Below, one piece after another: positions 9,099 through 16,730 of a stretch of 64,000 bases of DNA; position 1 is the first letter of the stretch, and each line of letters opens with the position of its first letter. The notes under the pieces are model-generated. The model ran no database searches. It was not told the DNA's origin and saw only the letters and a list, made by a program, of their open reading frames with translations. The position numbers and the translations under genes are program-made. The stretch is from contig NZ_CP133190.1 in NCBI RefSeq assembly GCF_030913705.1, positions 806,001 to 870,000 of the forward strand, given 5' to 3'. Origin of the DNA: Anaerocolumna sp. MB42-C2. Its GTDB lineage: Bacteria; Bacillota; Clostridia; Lachnospirales; Lachnospiraceae.

Positions 9099-9368
9099 TT
9101 ATATGTAATGTTTCGGATGCTCCGTAACAATTCTAACCGATGTGGCAATCGCTTTTACAATTTCAAACTCATAATCTGCAGATAAAATGCACAAACGAGC
9201 AAATAATTCTCCTTCTCTGGTTACAACATATTTAGGATTCATTTGATTTAATGTACATGCAATAATGTCATTACGACATTTTTCACATTTGCAGCAATCT
9301 AAATTATCCCAGATTTCGTCTAACTTCTCTTCAACTAATGTCTCCATGACATTATAATATTTTTCCAT
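9099..9368 (-). CDS. Late competence development protein ComFB family
   Basis: An 89-aa protein matching the ComFB family: N-terminal helix NVMETLVEEKLDEIWDN, cysteine cluster CCKCEKCRNDIIACTLN, then NPKYVVTREGE. B. subtilis comFB sits in the competence operon, but this family is widespread in clostridia outside competence loci; some cyanobacterial members bind cyclic di-nucleotides. The clustered cysteines suggest metal binding or disulfides. It precedes the SRAP gene on the same strand. No comFA/comFC nearby, so a role in DNA uptake is not supported here. Confidence 0.85.
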   Translation of the reverse strand: MEKYYNVMETLVEEKLDEIWDNLDCCKCEKCRNDIIACTLNQMNPKYVVTREGELFARLCILSADYEFEIVKAIATSVRIVTEHPKHYI

Positions 9369-9632
9369 AGACTTCCCCTTTGCATCTGCTTTTATCCTAT
9401 AAGTATCATATTTTATTTATATTTAATGCAAGATTCTGAAAAATCTTCCCATGTAGTGTGTATTAAAATAAAAATTGAATTTATTTACCATTATTATATA
9501 AATCAGTATAACATGGAAAAATTCAATTGTAACTAATCTATTAAGACTAGTTATCTTAACTTATTTTCGCAATTATACAAGGGATATGGATATTTATGAA
9601 AAGATGTACAAGTTTTAAATGTAATACACAAA

Positions 9633-9668
9633 TAGAAGCTGCTTCAAAATTTATTATTTTGCAGCAGC
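9633..9668 (-). terminator. Terminator of the GH3 gene
   Basis: Minus strand GCTGCTGCAAAAT / ATTTTGAAGCAGC stem with AATAA loop, followed by TTCTATTTG. The rest of the 9369-9681 gap is AT-rich; it holds an imperfect AATTGAATTT/AAATTCAATT inverted repeat near 9475-9530 and nothing else recognised. Confidence 0.65.
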
Positions 9669-9681
9669 CACTACAATCTGA

Positions 9682-11847
9682 TTATGCCTCTATTACAGAT
9701 GTTTCTTTACAGCTTACTTTAAAAACTTCCGGTTGTTTTCCGGTTAAGCAGATGCTTCTCTTATCCGGTTGTGACGTTCCGATGTAAACTTCATAAACAC
9801 CTGCATTTAATACCAATTTACCCTCTTCATCAAATAAAGCGAAAGCTTGTGCCGGAAGAACCATTTGAACATCCACTTCTTCTCCAGCTTTTAAGAATAT
9901 TTTCTTAATTCCTTTTAATTGATAAACCGGTGCATCCTTAACATCCAATGCTTTAATATAAACCTGTACGGTTTCCGCTCCGTCCATTTTGCCGATATTC
10001 GCTACCTTAACACTGCAAACCACATTTGTATCCGCATTTATTTCGTTCCGGCTGACAGAGGTTTCTTTAAGAGCAAATTCCGTATAACTTAATCCATATG
10101 CAAATGGATATAATGCATCCTGTTTCATGTAACGATAAGTACGCCCTGTCATATTATAATCCGTAAAATCCGGAAGCTCTTCTGAAGTACGATAGAAAGT
10201 TACCGGCAACTTACCCTCAGGTGAGAATTCACCAAATAACATCTGAGCAATACCGCGGCCTCCCTGAGCCCCCGGATACCATGCCTCTACAATAGCAGGA
10301 ATGTGTTCATCCGCCCAGGTTACTGCCAATGCACTGCCGGATAGTAAAACTAATACAACCGGTTTACCGCTCTCATAGAGAACTTTTAAAATATCCTCCT
10401 GTAATCCCGGAAGTTTCAGATTTGGTTTATCACCGCTGGCGAATTCATTACCCTCATCTCCCTCTTCTCCTTCCAGTCCGGCATCAAGACCTAAACATGC
10501 TATGATAACATCGGATGCATCGGCTACAGCCCTGACTTCTGCAATACGATCATTGGATCTTGAAAGTCCCTGTACTTTATCTTTAAACAAATGGCATCCC
10601 TCGGAAAAACGAACGGTTACATCCTCTCCCAGATACTCTCTGATACCTTCTAATACGGTTACATATTCGGAAGCAGTTCCCTCATAATTACCGATTAATG
10701 CTTTACGGTTATCTGCATTCGGTCCTATCACACCAACATTTTTCAGCTTATTCTTATCAAGCGGCAGTAGTCCGTTTTTATTTTTTAGTAATACAATGGA
10801 TTTTTTAGCTGCTTTTACATTTAGCTCCTTATGCTCCTTACTGTCCACTACATCATAGTTAATAGTATTATAAGGTACTTTCTCGGGAGCATCAAATAAA
10901 CCAAGTTTCATTCTGGTAGTAAATAATCTCGTGACTGCCTGTGTTATGGTTTCTTCTTTTACTAATCCATCTCTTACAGCCTGCAATAAATGTACGAACA
11001 TATTACCGCAGTTAAGATCACAGCCATTATTCATCGCCAATGCTACGGATTCTACAGGTGTAGATGTTACCATATGATGTTCATGAAAATCTTTAATCGC
11101 CCAGCAATCCGATGTTACATGTCCCTTAAATCCCCATTTATCCCGAAGTGTCTCTTTAAGCAGAGTTTTACTTCCGCAGCAGGGTTCACCATTGGTACGG
11201 TTATACGCGCCCATAACTGCCTCAACTTTTCCTTCCTGTACACAGGCTTTAAAAGCCGGCAGATATGTTTCATTTAAATCTTTCTTAGAGACCTTAGCAT
11301 CAAAACTATGGCGAAGATCTTCCGGTCCGGAATGAACTGCAAAATGTTTTGCACAGGCCGCCGCTTTCATATATTTTTCATTATTTCCCTGTAAGCCTTT
11401 AACAAAACTAACGCCCAGACGGGAAGTCAGATAAGGGTCTTCTCCATAAGTTTCATGACCTCTGCCCCACCTGGGGTCACGGAAGATATTTACATTAGGA
11501 GACCAGAATGTCAAACCTTTGTATATATCTGTATCTCCGTATTTCTGCTGCATATTGAATTTGGCACGGCCCTCTGTTGAGATACAGTCAGCCACCTGAC
11601 CTATAAATTCTTCATCAAAAGTTGCTGCCAATCCGATTGCCTGTGGAAATACTGTTGCTACCCCAGCTCTGGCTACGCCGTGAAGTGCTTCATTCCAGTA
11701 ATTATAAGCTTTTACCCCCAGGTGCTTAATTTCAGCTGATCCGTGAAGGGTCTGATAAACCTTTTCCTCCAGTGTCATTTCGGATACCAGTGCCGCAGCT
11801 CTTTCTTCAAAAGATAATGATTCATCTAAATACTTTTTAGATTCCAT
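9682..11847 (-). CDS. Glycoside hydrolase family 3 (beta-glucosidase / beta-xylosidase type)
   Basis: A cytoplasmic retaining glycosidase (no signal peptide) expected to hydrolyse short beta-linked oligosaccharides. The N-terminal TIM-barrel domain carries the family landmarks NIFRDPRWGRGHETYGEDP, CAKHFAVH and the nucleophile Asp in HVTSDCWAIKDF. The second alpha/beta domain (VLLKNKNGLLPL onward) and a C-terminal FnIII-like domain follow. The 'SDCWAI' context resembles the xylosidase/glucosidase branch common in Lachnospiraceae; the exact substrate is not readable. I chose the ATG at 11847 (721 aa), which has AGGAGG 10 nt upstream. The longer frame to 11880 starts inside that leader. Divergent from an AraC regulator with paired operator repeats next to its promoter. 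Confidence 0.95.
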   Translation of the reverse strand: MESKKYLDESLSFEERAAALVSEMTLEEKVYQTLHGSAEIKHLGVKAYNYWNEALHGVARAGVATVFPQAIGLAATFDEEFIGQVADCISTEGRAKFNMQQKYGDTDIYKGLTFWSPNVNIFRDPRWGRGHETYGEDPYLTSRLGVSFVKGLQGNNEKYMKAAACAKHFAVHSGPEDLRHSFDAKVSKKDLNETYLPAFKACVQEGKVEAVMGAYNRTNGEPCCGSKTLLKETLRDKWGFKGHVTSDCWAIKDFHEHHMVTSTPVESVALAMNNGCDLNCGNMFVHLLQAVRDGLVKEETITQAVTRLFTTRMKLGLFDAPEKVPYNTINYDVVDSKEHKELNVKAAKKSIVLLKNKNGLLPLDKNKLKNVGVIGPNADNRKALIGNYEGTASEYVTVLEGIREYLGEDVTVRFSEGCHLFKDKVQGLSRSNDRIAEVRAVADASDVIIACLGLDAGLEGEEGDEGNEFASGDKPNLKLPGLQEDILKVLYESGKPVVLVLLSGSALAVTWADEHIPAIVEAWYPGAQGGRGIAQMLFGEFSPEGKLPVTFYRTSEELPDFTDYNMTGRTYRYMKQDALYPFAYGLSYTEFALKETSVSRNEINADTNVVCSVKVANIGKMDGAETVQVYIKALDVKDAPVYQLKGIKKIFLKAGEEVDVQMVLPAQAFALFDEEGKLVLNAGVYEVYIGTSQPDKRSICLTGKQPEVFKVSCKETSVIEA

Positions 11848-11904
11848 TTTGAAAATTCCTCCTCGCTTTTTCTTGTCCAAATTCTTTTTTTATGATGTTA
11901 TTAT

Positions 11905-11933
11905 ATTATAAAAAAGCTAAATACTCTTATCAA
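11905..11933 (-). promoter_or_regulatory. Sigma-A promoter of the GH3 gene
   Basis: Minus strand TTGATA (11928-11933), 17-nt spacer, perfect TATAAT (11905-11910). Confidence 0.8.
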
Positions 11934-11963
11934 TTATTGCTACTCAGCATTCAGTAATTGCTA
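11931..11963 (-). promoter_or_regulatory. Direct-repeat operator, probably for the divergent AraC regulator
   Basis: Two 12-bp direct repeats on the minus strand, TAGCAATTACTG (11952-11963) and TAGCAATAATTG (11931-11942), have the same phase with starts 21 bp apart. The proximal repeat overlaps the -35 box. Two repeats two helical turns apart, touching the -35, is the classic layout of an AraC-family activation site. Confidence 0.65.
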
Positions 11964-12089
11964 AGTTATAATATTTACCTATTTTATAAAAACTATTTAC
12001 TTTACCTGCATCCTATAATAAAATATGAATAGATTCCTTACGTTATCCCAAATGAATCAAAATCTATGCTCCTGTATATAATATGTTAT

Positions 12090-12119
12090 TTGACATACCA
12101 ATTAGTAAATTAGTCTCAT
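12090..12119 (+). promoter_or_regulatory. Possible promoter of the AraC regulator
   Basis: TTGACA (12090-12095), 18-nt spacer, TCTCAT (12114-12119, 4 of 6 matches to TATAAT). Confidence 0.45.
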
Positions 12120-12205
12120 ATTTTAGCAATATATGATTGTTGCAAGGTTTTCAAATGTTTTATAGTTACTGTGATAACTCAAATAAGATATTTCAAGAGG
12201 ATAAT

Positions 12206-13144
12206 ATGACTGATAAACAATTAACAAAAAATAATCCTGCATATGATCCTGACTTTACGCGTAAGGTGGAGGGAACCTTTGAAAAGGTCGGTTATTCGGA
12301 TAATTCCTCGGTACTCTTATGGGTAAACCAGAATAATATAAATTTTCCTCTTCATTGGCATTCCGCTGTAGAAATCATTATGCCTTTATCAAATTCTTAT
12401 ACCGTAACTATAAATAAAATAGTCTATACTTTGTTTGAAGGCGATATTTTAATCATCCCGCCGGGAGACCTTCATGAGCTTTATGCTCCGCCACAAGGTT
12501 CAAGAATTATTATACTGTTTGATTTCACACTTATGAGCAGACAAAAAGGTTTTTCCGGTATTACCCCTGTACTAACCCAGCCGAATGTTATTACTTCTGT
12601 AAATTCACCCGAAATTTATAAAGAAGCTTATGAATTGTTAATACAAATTAAAGAAGAATATATTAATGCTATCCCCCTATGGGAAGCTTCCATCTATAAT
12701 TTAATAATAAGGCTGTTTATTTTAATCGGACGTAATCATATGGGTGCTAATACCATCTTACCTCAGACAGGACTTAATAAACAAAAAGAATATATAGAGA
12801 AAATGAATATGATCTATGATTACATTGACCGTGGTTATATGGACAATATTACATTAGAAAATGCTGCTTCCTTAGCCGGGTTTTCCAAATTTCATTTTTC
12901 AAGATTGTTTAAACAAATGACATCAACTTCTTTTTATGATTATTTAACCTTAAGAAGAATTAAAGCAGCCGAAAGCCTGTTGCTTAATCCTGAATTACCA
13001 ATCATTGAAGTTGCTCTCCAGTCCGGTTTTGCCAGTATTTCAACTTTTAACCGGGTATTTAAAACCATTAAAAAATGTACGCCAACGGAATTCAAAGAAT
13101 TTTATAGAATGCAAGACCATGATTCTCAGGTCAGTTCCGACTAA
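12206..13144 (+). CDS. AraC-family transcriptional regulator with N-terminal cupin domain
   Basis: An effector-binding cupin domain (residues about 25-130, with HWHSAVEIIMP and GDILIIPPGDLHEL) is followed by a C-terminal double helix-turn-helix (about 205-305). The second half includes SLAGFSKFHFSRLFKQ and the family signature PIIEVALQSGFASISTFNRVFK. I start it at the ATG at 12206, which has AAGAGG five nt upstream, giving 312 aa. A longer frame to 12137 lacks a ribosome site. The divergent GH3 gene and the direct repeats in between make it the likely local activator of GH3, presumably responding to a sugar (inference). Confidence 0.92.
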   Translation: MTDKQLTKNNPAYDPDFTRKVEGTFEKVGYSDNSSVLLWVNQNNINFPLHWHSAVEIIMPLSNSYTVTINKIVYTLFEGDILIIPPGDLHELYAPPQGSRIIILFDFTLMSRQKGFSGITPVLTQPNVITSVNSPEIYKEAYELLIQIKEEYINAIPLWEASIYNLIIRLFILIGRNHMGANTILPQTGLNKQKEYIEKMNMIYDYIDRGYMDNITLENAASLAGFSKFHFSRLFKQMTSTSFYDYLTLRRIKAAESLLLNPELPIIEVALQSGFASISTFNRVFKTIKKCTPTEFKEFYRMQDHDSQVSSD

Positions 13145-13207
13145 CTATTCCTGCAGATTTCTGTTAACCATTACTATATTACGCCCAAAGAAAATAATTA
13201 TATAATA

Positions 13208-13261
13208 TACAAGAGCTGCAGCAAAGTTCAGTACTAATTAAACTTTACCATAGCTCTTGTA
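13208..13261. terminator. Hairpin between convergent araC and blaR1 genes
   Basis: TACAAGAGCT (13208-13217) pairs with AGCTCTTGTA (13252-13261), with an inner AAAGTT/AACTTT pairing. No long T-run, but it sits between convergent genes and probably ends both transcripts. Confidence 0.5.
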
Positions 13262-13268
13262 TAGGAGT

Positions 13269-15071
13269 TTACTTATTGGATGTTATATTCTCAGTTGGTG
13301 TTAACGGAGCATTTTCCATAATTTCTTCTACTTCTTCAAACCCGGCCGGATAGGCAAAGTTATATCTTGCCGGTAATGCAAATACATAGTTGGAATTACG
13401 TCCAAATTCATCCGGATTAATAGGTGCAGCGCCGATATGGAATTTATCCTGCTGCATAGCCTCCCATTGACTTAATGTAAATATCATAATCGGAATATCC
13501 TGACGCGGTTGACCTGAAGTCCATAAGGGGTGTCTGATAGAGATAAGTGGGCCGGTTTCCGTCACTTTCTGCGATTCATTAAAATCGACTCCTTCCCATT
13601 TGTCCGTTAGTATAGTATAACCTTTCCAGCTGGAGGGCAGCGTAAACTCAAAACCATATTGATTATTATTATAAATAATTGAATCCCCCTTACTAATGGA
13701 ACCATCCATGGTATCAGAGTCAGACGAATTACCGTCACTGTTTAACTCTGTATTACCGGATGTTTCTGATACATCGCTACCTGTTTTGGCTGGTTCTGTC
13801 GGATTCGTATCAGTGACGCCCTTAGTATGGATGCCCTTATAACCATTGTTACCTGTTACTGTAATGGGAACCGTATTATCCTCCGAATCCGCTGAATCAG
13901 TTTCATCTGTACTATTAGGTATTTCCGGCAGATCTTGATTGTCCACCTGCTCAGAAGCCCCAAACCTATTATCTCCATATATAATCTGATTATCTTTTTT
14001 TGCCCCTTTATTACCACTACCACTATTATCAGAAGTATCAATAGTGCTATTTGTGTCTTCCGGAGCATTCTCTTTATGTTTGCAGGCAACCAAACTGCCG
14101 ATCAGACAGACCGCTGCCAGTATAAAGCATATCGAGACAATGCCCTGTTTCTTTTTACCATTGTCGAATATGTTTGCGAAACGTTTCTTCATCGTTTTCT
14201 TCCCTCCATGAATATAAGTTGAAAATGCAGTATTATGTACTCTGCCATTATGGATTGCCAAAATAATTGTTTCACTGTATTTACGTTTAAAGGTTATATC
14301 CTTTTCCTTTATAATTTCGGTATCACATACCATTTCCAAATCTTTCTCGGATAGATTTTTCATAAGATAGACCAGCGGATTAAACCAGTGGATTCCATTA
14401 GCTAATAATAGTAATGCTTTATACCATATATCTTTCCGCATATAGTGAATCAATTCATGTTTTAAGATTAGACCCAAATAATCCTTATCCAGCTCAAGCT
14501 CCGGTAATATCAAAACAGGATTAAAAAAACCTGTCATCATAGGGCTGATACCTTTTTTACAGTAATATACCCTTATATTTCTAGTAACTTTTAACTCTTT
14601 TTTGACTTTATTAAATAATTCGATAACTCTATTTTCCTCAACCGGTCTGATAAACCGTTTAATAGAATTTCTAAATACTATATATCCCCCTATATAATAA
14701 AGTATAAATAGCACAAAACCCGACAACCATATCGTTGCAAAAATTCCTGTAATGGGTATGGATTCTTTTGTACCAGTATCTTTCACAGTCTGGGGAATCA
14801 TTAAATAATGAGAAGCCGGAATGCTTGCCGGTTTATGTAATGTTAACTTAATATCTACACTTTGAGCGGGTGTGGCTATCTCAATAGGCGGGTTATGTAT
14901 TGACAAGTTAAAAGGAATCACCAATCTGACCGCAATTATCAGCCATACCCAATACCTCCATTTTGCCGAATAATTTTTACGAAACAATGGGAGCATAAGT
15001 ATAATTATTCCTATAAGAATAGAAGTAGTGATTGACACATTTATAATATTTAGGAAGATTTCCTGCAGCAT
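13269..15071 (-). CDS. BlaR1/MecR1-type M56 metallopeptidase with unusual extracellular domain
   Basis: A membrane sensor-protease that, by analogy with BlaR1, would cleave the BlaI repressor when its outer domain senses a signal. Membrane segments lie at about residues 10-30, 38-56, 110-133 and 311-330. The cytoplasmic M56 metalloprotease carries the zinc motif HELIH (205-209). After the last membrane segment comes a Ser/Thr/Asp/Asn-rich linker (about 335-460), then a 130-aa domain beginning YNNNQYGFEFTLPSSWKGY. That domain resembles small lipoprotein-type (PsbP-like fold, guess) domains and has no SxxK/SxN/KTG penicillin-binding motifs. The signal is therefore unlikely to be a covalently bound beta-lactam. 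Starts 3 nt after blaI. Confidence 0.85.
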   Translation of the reverse strand: MLQEIFLNIINVSITTSILIGIIILMLPLFRKNYSAKWRYWVWLIIAVRLVIPFNLSIHNPPIEIATPAQSVDIKLTLHKPASIPASHYLMIPQTVKDTGTKESIPITGIFATIWLSGFVLFILYYIGGYIVFRNSIKRFIRPVEENRVIELFNKVKKELKVTRNIRVYYCKKGISPMMTGFFNPVLILPELELDKDYLGLILKHELIHYMRKDIWYKALLLLANGIHWFNPLVYLMKNLSEKDLEMVCDTEIIKEKDITFKRKYSETIILAIHNGRVHNTAFSTYIHGGKKTMKKRFANIFDNGKKKQGIVSICFILAAVCLIGSLVACKHKENAPEDTNSTIDTSDNSGSGNKGAKKDNQIIYGDNRFGASEQVDNQDLPEIPNSTDETDSADSEDNTVPITVTGNNGYKGIHTKGVTDTNPTEPAKTGSDVSETSGNTELNSDGNSSDSDTMDGSISKGDSIIYNNNQYGFEFTLPSSWKGYTILTDKWEGVDFNESQKVTETGPLISIRHPLWTSGQPRQDIPIMIFTLSQWEAMQQDKFHIGAAPINPDEFGRNSNYVFALPARYNFAYPAGFEEVEEIMENAPLTPTENITSNK

Positions 15072-15074
15072 ATG

Positions 15075-15452
15075 TTATTCCCCCTTAGATGCTTTATCAA
15101 TAAATAGGCGAAGTTCTGTTATATCTTCCTCACTGATTGTTTTACTTTTATAAAGTGCCGTAACAAAATTAGTCAGGGAATTCCCATATAATTTTTCCAG
15201 AATGGATTTACTTTCACTTACCAAGTATTCCTGCTCACCGATAAGCGGAAAATATATATTAACCTTACCCTCTCTTGTGCTTGACAGAAAACCCTTATCT
15301 ACTAATCTGGACAGAAATGTAAGTACTGACGTAATCTTCCATTCTTTTTTATATTTTAGTTTTTCACTGACAAATGCACTTGTTACAGGTTCTTTTGCCT
15401 CCCATATTATCATCATGATTTCCAATTCCGAATCAGGCAGCCTTTTAAGCAT
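15075..15452 (-). CDS. BlaI/MecI/CopY family transcriptional repressor
   Basis: A 125-aa dimeric winged-helix repressor: LPDSELEIMMIIWEAKEPVT is the family N-terminus, VLTFLSRLVDKGFLSSTREGK the recognition helix and wing. The C-terminal part is the dimerisation region that the partner protease cleaves. It is first in a two-gene operon with the M56 protein, the standard blaI-blaR1 order. GAAAGAGGTGAAAC precedes the ATG. Two operator-like sites lie directly upstream, one over the -10 box, implying autorepression. No beta-lactamase gene is adjacent. Confidence 0.93.
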   Translation of the reverse strand: MLKRLPDSELEIMMIIWEAKEPVTSAFVSEKLKYKKEWKITSVLTFLSRLVDKGFLSSTREGKVNIYFPLIGEQEYLVSESKSILEKLYGNSLTNFVTALYKSKTISEEDITELRLFIDKASKGE

Positions 15453-15472
15453 TTTTCTTTTGTTTCACCTCT

Positions 15473-15520
15473 TTCTACGTTTGACGAATCCATTTATGAA
15501 TATATTCTACATTTGACGAA
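15473..15520 (-). promoter_or_regulatory. Tandem BlaI operator sites
   Basis: Two 16-bp copies, TTCTACGTTTGACGAA (15473-15488) and TTCTACATTTGACGAA (15505-15520), with starts 32 bp apart (about three turns). The second is an imperfect dyad of form TTCnnCAnnTGnnGAA, which retains the TACA/TGTA-like core of Bla/Mec operators. The upstream copy overlaps the -10 box of the operon promoter. Confidence 0.75.
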
Positions 15521-15532
15521 TCAAAAAATCAA
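15504..15532 (-). promoter_or_regulatory. Promoter of blaI-blaR1
   Basis: Minus strand TTGATT (15527-15532), 17-nt spacer, TAGAAT (15504-15509). The -10 and spacer lie within the upstream operator copy. Confidence 0.7.
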
Positions 15533-15579
15533 TTACGATCTTATTAAGTTTTTCTTACAGAAATGTGTAAGAAGAATAT

Positions 15580-15716
15580 GGTCTGTCAGACCTAGCGTTG
15601 ACGCGCTGTCACTTCAGTGACATCTACCTTAAGTACATCATGCGCATCCTGCCTGGAAGGCTTTTTATTGCATAGGAAAGTTCTCCGAACTTTCCTATGC
15701 AATAAAAAAAAGGCCT
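15580..15716 (-). repeat. Structured intergenic repeat, family 1, copy 1
   Basis: A 137-bp element shared with 49958-50105. In plus-strand order it has hairpin GGTCTG-TCAGACC, a GCG-rich segment, hairpin GTCACTTCAGTGAC, the string TACATCATGCGCATCCTGCC, then a long palindrome whose core TTGCATAGGAAAGTTC pairs with GAACTTTCCTATGCAA, flanked by AAGGCTTTTT/AAAAAGGCC. In the minus-strand sense it begins in the T-run of the terminator of the preceding gene. No coding potential seen. Confidence 0.8.
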
Positions 15717-15743
15717 TCTGAAACTTCTTTCAGAAAACCTTTT
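15707..15743 (-). terminator. Terminator of the 15750-16553 gene
   Basis: Minus strand AAAGGTTTTCTGAAA / TTTCAGAAGGCCTTT stem with GAAG loop, followed by T9. The T-run is the first part of the family 1 repeat. Confidence 0.85.
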
Positions 15744-15749
15744 CGGTAA

Positions 15750-16553
15750 CTATTTTAAATAATCCATAAATCCTTGAAGTGCAGTATCTTTTTTCACTGC
15801 TTTCGTTAATTTAGCATTAACATCATTAATAACTTTTTTAATATCTTTTTCTTTCGATAATTTATTAATATAATCGTTTAGCTTTTTATTATCTTGTTCC
15901 TTATTAATAATTAGATTACCAGTCTCATCTCTGTTAATAACCATGGAACTCATTCCGGGAACTAAGGTATCTATATTAAATAATTTAATATTATATCTAG
16001 TAAATACTACATAGGAATTTTTCTCTAATCCTGGTTTAATATAGGTTTTAATATCTTGATATTTCTCAATAATTTCATTATCAGCTTCTTTACTATCCAA
16101 TGTCTGTTTTTTAACAGATTTATTCCCTTCTGACTGCTTATCTGACGACTGACTTTCCTTTTTTGTTTTACCCGAATCCTGATCATCAGCCGTTTTTTTA
16201 TCACTTGCTTGATCTTTCCTATCCAAACTTTCTTTATTTTGATCCCCTAGTGCATTATAATATGTTTTAATAAAGCTATTAATATCTGCTTTTATTTCAT
16301 CTTCTGAAACGCTTTGTTCCTGGTTTACTTCTTTATCGTTTGCCACTGATTTTTCTTCGGTAGATAAAATTGAAGCCGTTTCGGCTTCTTCGGAAGTAGT
16401 TTCCACTTCAGTCTGTAAATTTTCCTGTACCATCGTACTGTTTTTTACAGGCTCGGTTTCCGCTTTAATCCCGTTGTTTTTAATACTGAGAGCCAAAACT
16501 AAAACCAGGGCTGCGGCTCCCGCCGCGGCCAAGTATTTTCTCCATTGCTTCAT
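15750..16553 (-). CDS. Secreted or membrane-anchored protein of unknown function
   Basis: A 267-aa protein with an N-terminal membrane segment or signal peptide (residues about 7-24, AAAGAAALVLVLALS). Then follows a long acidic, Glu/Lys/Ser/Gln-rich low-complexity region (about 35-155) and a C-terminal folded part containing the block YVVFTRYNIKLFNIDTLVPG. The region FIKTYYNALGDQNKE before the charged insert recalls an NTF2-like start split by the linker, which is inference. I do not recognise a family with a known function. It is 177 nt downstream of the NlpC/P60 gene on the same strand; the gap contains an imperfect inverted repeat (16587-16652, TAGGATT..AATCCTA). Confidence 0.75.
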   Translation of the reverse strand: MKQWRKYLAAAGAAALVLVLALSIKNNGIKAETEPVKNSTMVQENLQTEVETTSEEAETASILSTEEKSVANDKEVNQEQSVSEDEIKADINSFIKTYYNALGDQNKESLDRKDQASDKKTADDQDSGKTKKESQSSDKQSEGNKSVKKQTLDSKEADNEIIEKYQDIKTYIKPGLEKNSYVVFTRYNIKLFNIDTLVPGMSSMVINRDETGNLIINKEQDNKKLNDYINKLSKEKDIKKVINDVNAKLTKAVKKDTALQGFMDYLK

Positions 16554-16730
16554 CTTTTATAGATTCCTCATTTCTGTATCATTAATTAGGATTCGGGTAT
16601 CAAAGTCATACAAATCCCATTTGTCAATTTGCACATCAACACCCTAATCCTATTACTTTTTGTGGAGCTGAAATTAAAATTATCATACTTTTGACTTAAA
16701 TAAAGTTTAGACTATCTTCGATTCTATATT

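Noticed and set aside
13330..13700. Penicillin-binding motifs in the BlaR1-like C-terminus
   Set aside because: No SxxK, SxN and KTG set in order could be found.
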